Source: SG8-30 sp963710135 (lineage in GTDB: Bacteria; Pseudomonadota; Gammaproteobacteria; Steroidobacterales; Steroidobacteraceae). Taken from it: a stretch of DNA of 64,000 bases. The notes under the pieces were generated by a model. It worked only from the letters and a program-made list of their open reading frames with translations, was not told the DNA's origin and did no database searches. The position numbers and the translations under genes were made by a program. Below, one piece after another: positions 27,092 through 36,046 of this stretch. The first letter of the stretch is position 1; each line of letters starts with the position of its first letter. Location: NCBI GenBank assembly GCA_963710135.1, contig CAVPYY010000006.1, positions 558,001-622,000 of the forward strand, read 5' to 3'.

Positions 27092-27257
27092 GAGAGTGGC
27101 AGTCGCGCTCGTGCTGCGACAGGACTCGCCGCCGGCACGGCCGGTGAGGCAACGCCGCCACCGCGCTGGGCAGGTACCGCGCCTGCTACGACCGCGCGCA
27201 CGGCTGGCGCCGTCGCTTGGCTGGAGCGAGGCCCAGCAGGCTTGATGACTGCGTTCA

Positions 27258-28185
27258 TCACCCGCCCTGCCGTGCCGAGGCCGCCAGCGTATTGGCTTCC
27301 TCGATGTTGGCCGCGATCACCCGCGCATCGGGCGAGCCGGGCTGCACCAGCCCCTGCAGGTGACGCCAGGTCCGGGCCGCCTCGGAGTAGCGACCTTCCT
27401 GGAGCTCGAGACTGGCGCGCAGCCACAGCGCCTTGCGATGCTCGGGGTCGATCGCCAGCGCCTTCGCGATGGCATCCCGGCTCGCAACAAGGTCGTGGCC
27501 GGCGGCAGCGCCGGTGGCATCGGCAAGGTCGGCCCAGCTGTCCGCATCGAGTGGATCCAGCTCGACAGCCTGCCGATATGCCACGGCCGCCTCGGCGAAC
27601 TTGCGTTCCCGGCGCAGCCGCTGGCCTTCCATTACGAAGACGGCGGCCTCGGCCGAGCCGGCTGACACCATCGATGCACGGGCCGGCATGGGTCCCTGCG
27701 CGACGCCGGACACGTCGCCCACGGCTGTGCCATGCATTGCGTCAAACGCGTCCGGATCACCACCTGCCGCCCTCGCGCGTTCTGCGGCGCGCGCTGCCTC
27801 GTCATCCTCGGCCCAGCTGGCGGTAGGTGGCCGCCAGCAGCGACCAGCCGGCCGCATCGTCGGGCTCGCGCTCGAGCCGGGCAGCCAGCCGTTTCGCCAT
27901 GTCCGGCAGGGGCATGGCGGCGGTGGCGGCTGAAGCCACTGCGGCCGGTCGATTGAACGCGAGTGCCGAGTCGACCAGCCAGCTATCCGGCGCCGCCCCG
28001 CCCGCGCCATCGCCTGAGGTGCGCGACATGAACATGACCGACAGCGCCACGGCCAGCAGCGCCGCCGCGGCGGCCCCGAGCACCCGGCGCTGCAGGCGCC
28101 AGCCGGCGACAGCGAGTGCGATGGCAAGTAACGCGGCGACGATGGTCACTGTTATCAATTCGATGCTCTCCCCAGATCTGCCCAA
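27258..28185 (-). CDS. CcmI/CycH-like membrane TPR protein (one extra base near 27813)
   Basis: CcmI/CycH proteins present apocytochrome c to the heme ligation machinery. Here the N-terminus has two membrane segments (TVTIVAALLAIALAVAGW and LGAAAAALLAVALSVMFM), then DMAKRLAARLEREPDDAAGW and at least three TPR units (YRQLAEDDEAARAAERARA, FAEAAVAYRQAVELDPLDAD, AIAKALAIDPEHRKALWLRA). This is the CcmI architecture, although other ccm genes are not nearby. Removing one C of the run 27812-27814 fuses the two frames into 308 residues. It is the first gene of the cytochrome operon, so it may be a dedicated maturation factor for its 59 heme sites. Confidence 0.75.
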
Positions 28186-28492
28186 GACGCTGTGCGCGCG
28201 AAACAGAACTGCGCCAAGCGTAGGCAGCCATGAAGATGGGTGAGGTGATAGCGGTCGCGAATCGCAAAGTGTCGCGAATCAAAGACAAATCGCCCAAGTT
28301 GGCGAAACCGGAATGCTTAATGCGAACGACTATCGTTCAGCAAAAGTCGTCGGCAGACGGCGACAGGCCACGTGAATGAATTCTCAGTCTTGTTGGCGTC
28401 GAATGGACATAGTTAGCTGCTGGTCCCGGCACGGCCACCGCGTCCGTCTACGCGTATGCCCGGCCCGATCGCCGCCAGGACACAGGGGAGGC
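28186..28492. promoter_or_regulatory. Divergent control region of the electron-transfer locus
   Basis: This 307-base gap separates the minus-strand cytochrome operon from the plus-strand ferredoxin/FAD gene and is richer in A/T than its surroundings. It contains a direct repeat GTCGCGAATC at 28254-28263 and 28271-28280 (17 bases apart, each followed by CAAAG or AAAG) and an inverted repeat ACGACT / AGTCGT (28326-28331, 28345-28350). No convincing sigma-70 or sigma-54 promoter was found by eye. The repeats are candidate activator sites for both directions. Confidence 0.5.
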
Positions 28493-29806
28493 ATGAGCTC
28501 AGGTATGGAAGTGCTGGTCTATCTGCTGCCGATCCTGGCCGGCGTGGCCTACTACGTATGGCGCCGCCATAGCGTTCACCACAAGAGCGTCCGCATGCTC
28601 GAGGAGGCGCAGGAGGCCGGCCTGACCGAGCCCGCTTCCCTGCACCCGCTCATCGACCCGCTGGTGTGCATCGGCTGCGGCACCTGCATCAAGGCCTGTC
28701 CCGAGCAACCGCATCATCACGTGCTGGGCCTGATTCACGGCAAGGCGCAGCTGGTCAGTCCCACGGACTGCATCGGCCATGGTGCGTGCAAGACGGCCTG
28801 CCCGGTCGGGGCCATACAGCTGGTATTCGGCACCGCCAAGCGTGGCGTCGACCTGCCCAAGGTGTCGCCTTCATTCGAGAGCAACGTCCCTGGTGTGTAC
28901 ATCGCCGGCGAGCTGGGCGGCATGGGCCTGATCCGCAATGCCGTCGAGCAGGGTCGGCAGGCCCTCGAGCACATTCACGAGCGCCGCGGCCGCGGCGGCA
29001 AGGACCTCGACCTGGTGATCGTCGGCGCCGGGCCCGCCGGATTCTCTGCCTCCCTCGGCGCTCTGGAGCGCGGTATGCGCTTCGTCACGCTGGAACAGGA
29101 TTCGCTCGGCGGCTGCGTCTTCAAGTATCCGCGCGGCAAGATCGTGATGACCCAGCCGGCGCGTTTGCCGATCGTCGGAGACATCAAGCTGACGACCACC
29201 AGCAAGGAGGAGCTGCTGGAACTGTGGGAAGGCATCGTCGAAAGAACGGGCTTGAAAATCAACTGCAATGAAGCGGTCATGTCGATCAGCCGCGAGGGTG
29301 ATGGCTTCCTCGTGACAAGCCGCTTGCGCGAATACCGCACCCACAACGTATTGCTCGCCATCGGGCGGCGTGGCACGCCCCGCAAGCTCGGCGTGCCGGG
29401 CGAGGATCTACCCAAGGTCGTTTACCGGCTCATCGAGCCCGAGCAGTACATTTCCCAGCATGTGATCGTCGTCGGTGGCGGCGACAGTGCGCTGGAGGCG
29501 GCCGCCAGCATCGCCGAGGTGAACGACTCGGGAAGCGTCATACTTTCCTACCGTGGCGACGCGTTCGGGCGCGCCAAGCAGCGCAACCGCCAGCGCGTGG
29601 AGGCCGCGCAGAGCGCTGGCAGGCTACGGGTGATGCTGAAGTCGAACGTGCGGGCGATCGAGCCGGAAGCGGTCGCGTTGGAGTTCAACGGGCGAACCCG
29701 CGACGTCGAGAACCATTCGGTCATCGTCAACGCTGGCGGCGTCCTGCCCACCGACTTCCTGCGGTCGATCGGCATCGAGATCGAAACCAAGTACGGGACA
29801 GCCTGA
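28493..29806 (+). CDS. Membrane-anchored ferredoxin / FAD-NAD(P) oxidoreductase
   Basis: A 437-residue protein with one N-terminal membrane helix (MEVLVYLLPILAGVAYYVW). A two-cluster ferredoxin domain follows: CIGCGTCIKACP, Cys 59, 62, 65, 69; then CIGHGACKTACP, Cys 93, 99, 103 with His 96. Then comes a thioredoxin-reductase-like flavoprotein: FAD site DLVIVGAGPAGFSASLGALE near 165 and NAD(P) site HVIVVGGGDSALEAA near 325. It lacks the redox-active CXXC of thioredoxin reductase, so it probably moves electrons between NAD(P)H, FeS clusters and a membrane acceptor. Start: the GGGGAG before the ATG at 28493. Transcribed divergently from the cytochromes; its stop overlaps the next start (TGATG). 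Confidence 0.85.
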   Translation: MSSGMEVLVYLLPILAGVAYYVWRRHSVHHKSVRMLEEAQEAGLTEPASLHPLIDPLVCIGCGTCIKACPEQPHHHVLGLIHGKAQLVSPTDCIGHGACKTACPVGAIQLVFGTAKRGVDLPKVSPSFESNVPGVYIAGELGGMGLIRNAVEQGRQALEHIHERRGRGGKDLDLVIVGAGPAGFSASLGALERGMRFVTLEQDSLGGCVFKYPRGKIVMTQPARLPIVGDIKLTTTSKEELLELWEGIVERTGLKINCNEAVMSISREGDGFLVTSRLREYRTHNVLLAIGRRGTPRKLGVPGEDLPKVVYRLIEPEQYISQHVIVVGGGDSALEAAASIAEVNDSGSVILSYRGDAFGRAKQRNRQRVEAAQSAGRLRVMLKSNVRAIEPEAVALEFNGRTRDVENHSVIVNAGGVLPTDFLRSIGIEIETKYGTA

Positions 29807-31675
29807 TGCGCAGGCCCACTTTCGTCGCAGCGGCTTGCCTGCTAGCGTCATCCGTCCTGGCCGACAACATCGAGGCCGCCCGCGACGCCGTCCGCCGGCA
29901 CGACTATCCGCGCGCCATCGCGACCTTGCGCCCGGCGGCCGAGGCCGGCAACGCCGAGGCAGCCTTCATGCTCTCGCAACTGCTGCGCTACGGACGCGGT
30001 GCGCCTCGCGACCTGCCTGAAGCCTGCCGCTTGCTGGAGCTCGCCGCCGGCGCAGATTTTCCGCGTGCAGCCGCCACGCTTGCGTCCATGCTCGAAGCAA
30101 AGGAATGCGCCGGCTCCCCTCGCACGCCGGCCGAGTGGCGCGCGCTGGCAAGCGAGGCAGGCTATCGTCCTGCCGCCGCGGACTCCACCAAGGCCGCGCC
30201 CCCGGCTGCGCCCGCGGCAGAGCTCCTGCTTCGCGCCGCACGTGGCGGCGACACCGCTTTCCGTCAAGCAACTGCTTGAAACCCTGCCCGTGGATACTCA
30301 CGACGAATTCGGGCGCACGGCGCTCATGCTGGCCGCTGAGGCGGGCCACGCCGCCACGGTGCGCGAGTTGGCGGCGCATGGCGCAACACTGAACGCGGAA
30401 GATCGCAATGGCGAGACTGCGCTGCTGCTGGCCACAAGGGCCGGCAGCCTCGAGACCGTCGAGGCGCTGCTCGAGGGTGGCGCGCCGGTCAATATTGCCA
30501 ACCGCAACGGTACCACTGCCCTGATGCTCGCGGCGCGGGCGGGTGCCCGCCCGCTTGCCGACCGACTGCTCGCCGCCGGTGCGGATCCGAAGCTACGCGA
30601 CGCGGCGGGCCTGACTGCGGGGGACTTTGCCGACCGAACCGGCAATGGGACCCTGGCGGCCAAACTCGGCGTATCGGGCAAGACACGTCCAGCAGGGCCG
30701 GTCGTCGCGGGCACACTGTACGCGGGCCGCACGCCGCTGATGATCGCCGCGGAGCGTGGCGACCTGGATGCACTCGCCGCCAGGCTGGCGGCGGGCGACC
30801 CCGTCGGCGCCAAGGATCCGGGCGGCATGACCGCGCTGGCGGTCGCCGCCGGCGCGGGCCAGGCGGGCGCGGTGGCGCGCCTACTGACCGCCGGCGCCGA
30901 CCCGGACAGTCGCGACAACGACGACTGGACACCACTGGGACTCGCGGTCCGCGCCGGCAATCTTGAAGCCGCAGGCGAACTACTGCGCGCGGGTGCAGGC
31001 GTCAGCGCGCCGCAGGGCAGCGGCAAGACCCCGCTGTTGCTCGCGATCGACGGCCGGCACGCCGGGCTGGTGACCCTCCTGGTGGGTGCGGGCGCTGACA
31101 TCAACCGGGCTGACGCCGCGGGCCTCACACCCCTCATGCTCGCTGCATCCCTCGGCGACAACCAGACGGCCCTGACGCTGCTGCGCGCCGGCGCGAAGGC
31201 GGACATGGTCGACTCGCGCGGCCGCACGGCGCTGTGGTACGCCGCCAGCCAAGGGACTGACGCAATCGTCGCATCGCTCGCCAAGGCCGGTTCGCTCGAC
31301 GTCGCCGACACCGAGGGCATCACCCCGGTTGCGGCAGCGGCCGCACGAGGGTACGGCGCCGCCGTTGCCCAGCTGACCCGAGCCGGTGCCGATCTCGGCA
31401 AGAGCTCCCGCGCCGGGAATGCGCCCTTGCACGTTGCGGCAGCGGCCGGCCACGCTGATGTCGTCAAGCTGCTGCTCGAGAAGAGTGTTCCGCTCGACAA
31501 GGCGAACAAACACGGCGACACAGCGCTGATGCTCGCCACCAAGGCCCGCTGCACGGACTGCAGCAAACGGCTGCTCGCGGCCGGCGCCAGCACCCGGTTG
31601 CGCAACGCAGACGGCCTCACCGCCGCGGATATCGCGAAACTGTCCGGCGACGCCAAGCTCGCCGCCCTGTTCTAG
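29806..31675 (+). CDS. Exported Sel1-repeat / ankyrin-repeat protein (one extra base near 30259)
   Basis: Predicted periplasmic scaffold. A signal peptide (MRRPTFVAAACLLASSVLAD) is followed by Sel1-like repeats (AAFMLSQLLRYGRGAPRDLP, ACRLLELAAGADFPRAAATL), then about ten ankyrin repeats with the consensus GxTALMLAAxxGxxxxVxxLLxAGA, ending in ADIAKLSGDAKLAALF. The two parts lie in adjacent frames; deleting one T of the TTT at 30258-30260 gives GGDTASVKQLLETL and a 622-residue protein. The start overlaps the stop of the oxidoreductase, so the two are co-expressed and the repeats may dock cytochromes or the flavoprotein complex, which is inference. Confidence 0.8.
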
Positions 31676-31791
31676 CCGACCCATCGCGCCAGCTGGATTC
31701 GCGCCCTGACAGGCGCCTGTCTTAAACTTGCGGTCCCTTGCGCCATCCCGGCTACCGTGCCGCGATGAGCTCCACAGAGGACCTGCACTTG

Positions 31792-33890
31792 ATGCTCAAG
31801 ACACACCCGCTCACCGCAGGCGCCATACTGATCAGCATGCTGTCCGCACTCCCGCCTGCGCAGGCCGAGGGCCTGAGGTCCATCACCCACGAGGATGTGT
31901 GGCTGATGAAACGCGCCGGGTCTCCCGAGGTGAGCCCTGACGGGCGCTGGATCGCCTTCGCCCTGGAGCAGCCGGCCTACGACGACGACGCCAAGTCGAG
32001 CGACATCTGGCTGGTGCCGACGGATGGCAGTGCGCCGGCGCGCCAGCTGACCCAGACGAAGGGCACCGAAGGCGACCTGGCCTGGAGTCCGGACTCCACG
32101 CGACTCGCATTCACCACCAGGCGCGAGGGCGACGAGGCCGAGCAGGTCTACGTGCTCGACCTTGCTGCGGGTGGCGAAGCACGCCGCGTGACCGACCTGG
32201 CGGGCGGCGCTGAAGATCCGGTGTGGCGTCCCAGACGGCGGGCGCTGCTCGTGACGACGATGGTCATCCCGCGCCACGAGGCAGGACAACGTTACGGCCG
32301 TCGGCGAGCGCAAGGAACGCCGGTACAGCGCGCGTGTTTACGACGACTTTCCAATCCGCCGCTGGGATCGGTGGCTCGACGACCGGCGCCCGATGCTGGT
32401 CGTGCAGCCACTCGACGACGCTAGCCGAGGCGCGCTATCTGCTCGCTGACAGCAAGCTGTTTCTGGTCGCGCGGCTTCGGCGGCACGCTCGGCAACGGCG
32501 GCGAGTCGATCCAGGCGACGTGGACGCCTGACGCGACGGGCATCGTGTTCGTGGCTACGGACAACCGCCACGAGTCGGCGCGCGCCGAGAGCTTCGACGC
32601 GCTGTGGCTGGTGCCGGCGACGGGCGGCGAGCCGCGGCGCCTGACCGGGCCGGAAGGCGACTACTCGCAGCCGTCTTTCGGAGGACCCGACGGCGCGCTG
32701 CACGCGCGCTTCTCCGCCAGCACGAAGTTCGTCTACAACCTTCCGCGGGATCGTGCGCTTCAGCTGGCCCGACGTGTCGGAGCGGAGGCTGTTGACCAGC
32801 GGGCTCGACCGGCCGGTCGGCGACTACGACGTCGGCGCCGACGGCACTGGTCCGGCGTACTGGCGGACGACGGCGCCAACACCCGGCTGTATGCGATTGC
32901 CGCCGAACGGATCAGACGGCCGCAGAAGTAGGCCGCCTTGCCCAGGGCGTGTTCTGCCGGGCTGTCGGTGTCCGCCAGTCCGGCGCCGGTGCTCGCGGCG
33001 AACATGGCAGAGCGCCGTGCAGCCGGAGGAAATCGGGCGAATCGACGCCGTCGACCGGCGAGTGGACCGCGCTCACCCGATTTCAACGCGGCCAGGGCTG
33101 AGCAGATCGACTGGCAGCCGCTGCGGGACTTCTGGTTCGACTCGAAGGCAGGCCGGCGCGTGCACAGCCTCGTGGCGCTGCCACCCGGTTTCGACCCGGC
33201 AGAAGAAGTATCCGCTGTTCGTGCTCATTCACGGCGGGCCGCATTCGGCGTTCCAGGACCAGTTCATCTTCCGCTGGAACTACCACCTGCTGGCGGCCCC
33301 GGGCTACGTCGTGCTGATGCCCAACTACACCTGGCTCGACAGGCTACGGCGAGCAGTTCTCCCAGCGCATCCAGAACGATCCGCTGGCCGGCCCCGCGCG
33401 CGAACTGAATGAAGCAGCCGACGAGGCGATCAAGCGCTACCCGTTCATCGACGGCACGCGCCAGGCGGCGGGTGGCGCCAGCTACGGCGGACATCTCTCC
33501 AACTGGCTTGCGGTCACCAGCACGCGCTACAAGGCGATCGTCAGTCACGCGGGGCTCTATGACCTGAAGACGCAGTGGACCACCAGTGACGTGGTCTACG
33601 GTCGCGAGCGCAACATGGGCGGGCCCGCCTGGGATGACGTCGACTTCTGGAACGCGAACAGCCCGTTCTACCGATCGAGAAAGCTGAAGACACCCGTGCT
33701 GGTGACTTTCGGCGAAAAGGATTTCCGCGTTCCGGTCAACAACGGTATCGAGTTCTGGACCGCGCTGAAACGCCAGGACGTCCCGAGCCGGTTCATCGTT
33801 TTCCCAGACGAGAACCACTGGATCCTGAAGGGTGAGAACAGTCGTTACTTCTACGCAGAGGTGCGGGACTGGCTGGCGAAGTACCTGTGA
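31792..33890 (+). pseudogene. S9-family prolyl oligopeptidase, frame disrupted many times
   Basis: A secreted acylaminoacyl-peptidase-like enzyme: signal peptide LTAGAILISMLSALPPAQA, beta-propeller segments (SPDGRWIAFALEQP, WSPDSTRLAFTTRRE, WTPDATGIVFVATDNR), and an alpha/beta-hydrolase domain with LFVLIHGGPHSAFQDQF, the nucleophile GASYGGHLSNW, Asp in FGEKDFRVPV and His in PDENHW. The triad and both ends are intact, and the total span fits about 690 residues. Between about 32270 and 33340, however, the frame changes roughly ten times (for example near 32272, 32433, 32473, 32745, 33200 and 33330), nearly all as one extra base. Either a decayed gene or locally poor consensus; I favour the latter because stops outside the shifts are absent. 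The stop overlaps the next start (TGATG). Confidence 0.75.
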
Positions 33891-35551
33891 TGCAACGTAT
33901 CGCCCAAGTCATCCCTGGCCCCCGCGCTACGCTGTTGTGGGGGGTGCTGGCGTTCGCAGCGCTGCCGGCCGACGCCGCCCCCGACCCCTACGCCGAAGCC
34001 ATCCAGGCGCGTGTCCAACTCGCCGGCGAGGGCGGGTTGACCATCGGCACCGCGCCGGTCGTGTCCAGCTTTGGATTGTCGGAGGTCTATGGCCGGCTCG
34101 GCTTTCAGCCGCTGTGGCGCGATGGCGAGCGCGTGGTCGAACTGATCCGCCTGATCCAGCAGAGCGCCGAGGATGGGCTGCTGCCGACCGACTATCACCT
34201 GACGGAACTGGTCCGGCGCTGGTGGTGGGCCAGTGCCGATCCGACGCCCGACAATGTCGCGGAACTCGACGTCCTTGCATCGGACGCCTACATGCTGCTG
34301 CTGTACCACCTCTACTTCGGCAAGGTGGATCCCACGACCATCGAACCGACCTGGAACTACTCGTCGCGGGAGATCAGCGGTATCGAAGCGGTGGACTTCG
34401 TGGCCGATGCCCTCGCCAGCGGCCGGCTCAGGGACGCGGTCGATGCCGCGCGTCCGGATCACTGGATGTATCAGAATGGGCGGGTGCTGCTCGGCGCCTA
34501 CCGTGCGCTTGCCGCCCGCGGCGGCTGGCCGCAGGTTCCTGCGGGGGACAAGCTCGAGCCGGGCGTCAGCGATCCGCGCGTGCCGGTCCTGCGCCAGCGG
34601 CTCGCCGTCACCGGCGACCTGCGGGACCAGCCGCTGGATTCCGACCTGTATGACGAGGCGCTGACCGAGGCAGTTCGCGCGTTTCAGGAGCGGCACCGGC
34701 TCACCGCGGACGGCGTGGTCGGGCCGGCGACGCTGGCCGAGCTCAATGTCCCGGTCGAGGCACGGATTCGCCAGATCCGCGTCAATCTCGAGCGCGCTCG
34801 GCAGGTCCTGCATACGATCGGCGACGAGGACATGGTCATCGTCGATATCGCCGGCTACGAAGTGCGATATGTGCAGGACCGCCGCGTGATCTGGACCTCG
34901 CGGGCCGTGGTTGGACAACCATTCCGCCAGACTCCGATATTCACCGCCGAGATCGAGTACGTGGTGCTCAACCCGACCTGGACCGTGCCGCCAGGGATCC
35001 TCGAGAAGGACATCCTGCCGGCAGTGCGGCGCGACCCCTCCTATCTGTCGCGCCGCGGCCTCGAGGTCGTCGACCGGACCGGGCGTCCCATGGACCCGGC
35101 GACGATTTCATGGTCCCGCTATGGCGGAAACAATTTCCCGTACTTCGTGCGCCAGCAGCCGGGCGACTCGAATGCCCTCGGCCGCGTGAAGATCATGTTC
35201 CCCAACCAGTACCTGGTGTACCTGCACGACACCCCCAGCAAGAACCTGTTCGACCGCGACGACCGCGCCTTCAGTTCGGGCTGTATTCGCGTACAGAAGC
35301 CGCTGGAGCTGGTCGAACGCCTGATGGCCGATCCGGCATGGACCACCGAGACGCTCACCCAGGCGGTCAAGAGCAATCAGCCCCGCACGCTGCGCCTCGC
35401 GAAGCCGGTGCGGGTGCTGCTGCTCTACTGGACCGTCGACCAGGACGAGTCCGGACGCGTGGTGTTCAAGCGGGACATCTACGGACGCGACGCGCGTCTG
35501 GCCAGGGCGCTGGACGCGCCCTTCGACATCGGCTCGCGCCCGAGTCCGTGA
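33890..35551 (+). CDS. L,D-transpeptidase of the YcbB/LdtD type
   Basis: Forms 3-3 crosslinks in peptidoglycan. The 553-residue protein has a signal peptide (ATLLWGVLAFAALPADA), an N-terminal scaffold domain (FQPLWRDGERVVELIRLIQQ, GLLPTDYHL), a peptidoglycan-binding domain near 230-290 (VRAFQERHRLTADGVVGPAT), and the YkuD catalytic domain with HDTPSKNLFDRDDRAFSSGC followed by IRVQ; the last Cys is the nucleophile. The order and length match LdtD. Start at 33890 (ATG overlapping the peptidase stop) is preferred to an adjacent GTG at 33887. It ends 88 bases before a small HTH gene. Confidence 0.92.
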   Translation: MQRIAQVIPGPRATLLWGVLAFAALPADAAPDPYAEAIQARVQLAGEGGLTIGTAPVVSSFGLSEVYGRLGFQPLWRDGERVVELIRLIQQSAEDGLLPTDYHLTELVRRWWWASADPTPDNVAELDVLASDAYMLLLYHLYFGKVDPTTIEPTWNYSSREISGIEAVDFVADALASGRLRDAVDAARPDHWMYQNGRVLLGAYRALAARGGWPQVPAGDKLEPGVSDPRVPVLRQRLAVTGDLRDQPLDSDLYDEALTEAVRAFQERHRLTADGVVGPATLAELNVPVEARIRQIRVNLERARQVLHTIGDEDMVIVDIAGYEVRYVQDRRVIWTSRAVVGQPFRQTPIFTAEIEYVVLNPTWTVPPGILEKDILPAVRRDPSYLSRRGLEVVDRTGRPMDPATISWSRYGGNNFPYFVRQQPGDSNALGRVKIMFPNQYLVYLHDTPSKNLFDRDDRAFSSGCIRVQKPLELVERLMADPAWTTETLTQAVKSNQPRTLRLAKPVRVLLLYWTVDQDESGRVVFKRDIYGRDARLARALDAPFDIGSRPSP

Positions 35552-35639
35552 CCGGCGACGCATAGCGTGACTTCCAGCCTTACGCCGCGCCCGGGCCGGC
35601 GGTAGCATCCACAGAGCCCGGAAACACAGGAAATCCTGC

Positions 35640-36032
35640 ATGGCCCAGTCAAATGGCTTGACCTTGTTCCCGCAGTGGCTGAAGCGGGCCATCGAGCTGG
35701 GCTACTCGCCCCTGGAGCTCGCCCGGATGCTCGGCACGACCCCGGCCACGGTTTCGCAGCTGATCCGCGCGGTGCCAACCAATCCGGCGGAGGTCCGCAA
35801 GCTCGCCCGGCAACTGGGTGTGGACTACGAATCGCTCAGGACCTTCGCGGACAACGCCCTGCAGCCGATCACCGGTTTCGACAAGGAGACCCAGCGCCTC
35901 CTGCGCCTGTGGCAGAAGCTGGACGCGCCGCGACGCGAGGCGCTGCTGGTGGTGCTGACCGACATGGCGCGGGGCCGCGTGCAGAAGCGCGCAGCGCCCC
36001 GCAAGACGACCGCTCGGCGCCGGCAAAGCTGA
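35640..36032 (+). CDS. Small helix-turn-helix protein (Xre-like)
   Basis: A 130-residue cytoplasmic protein with a helix-turn-helix near residues 20-65 (SPLELARMLGTTPATVSQLI and LARQLGVDYESLRTF), a helical middle (FDKETQRLLRLWQKLDAPRR) and an Arg/Lys-rich tail. It resembles lambda-repressor-like DNA-binding domains; targets are unknown. It is convergent with the histidine kinase gene, whose stop lies 14 bases further on. Confidence 0.7.
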   Translation: MAQSNGLTLFPQWLKRAIELGYSPLELARMLGTTPATVSQLIRAVPTNPAEVRKLARQLGVDYESLRTFADNALQPITGFDKETQRLLRLWQKLDAPRREALLVVLTDMARGRVQKRAAPRKTTARRRQS

Positions 36033-36046
36033 CGGCGCCGCCCGCC

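Noticed and set aside
28305..28325. Sigma-54 promoter before the ferredoxin/FAD gene
   Set aside because: A GG...GC pair is present, but the spacing is 12 bases instead of 10 and TGGCAC is not matched.
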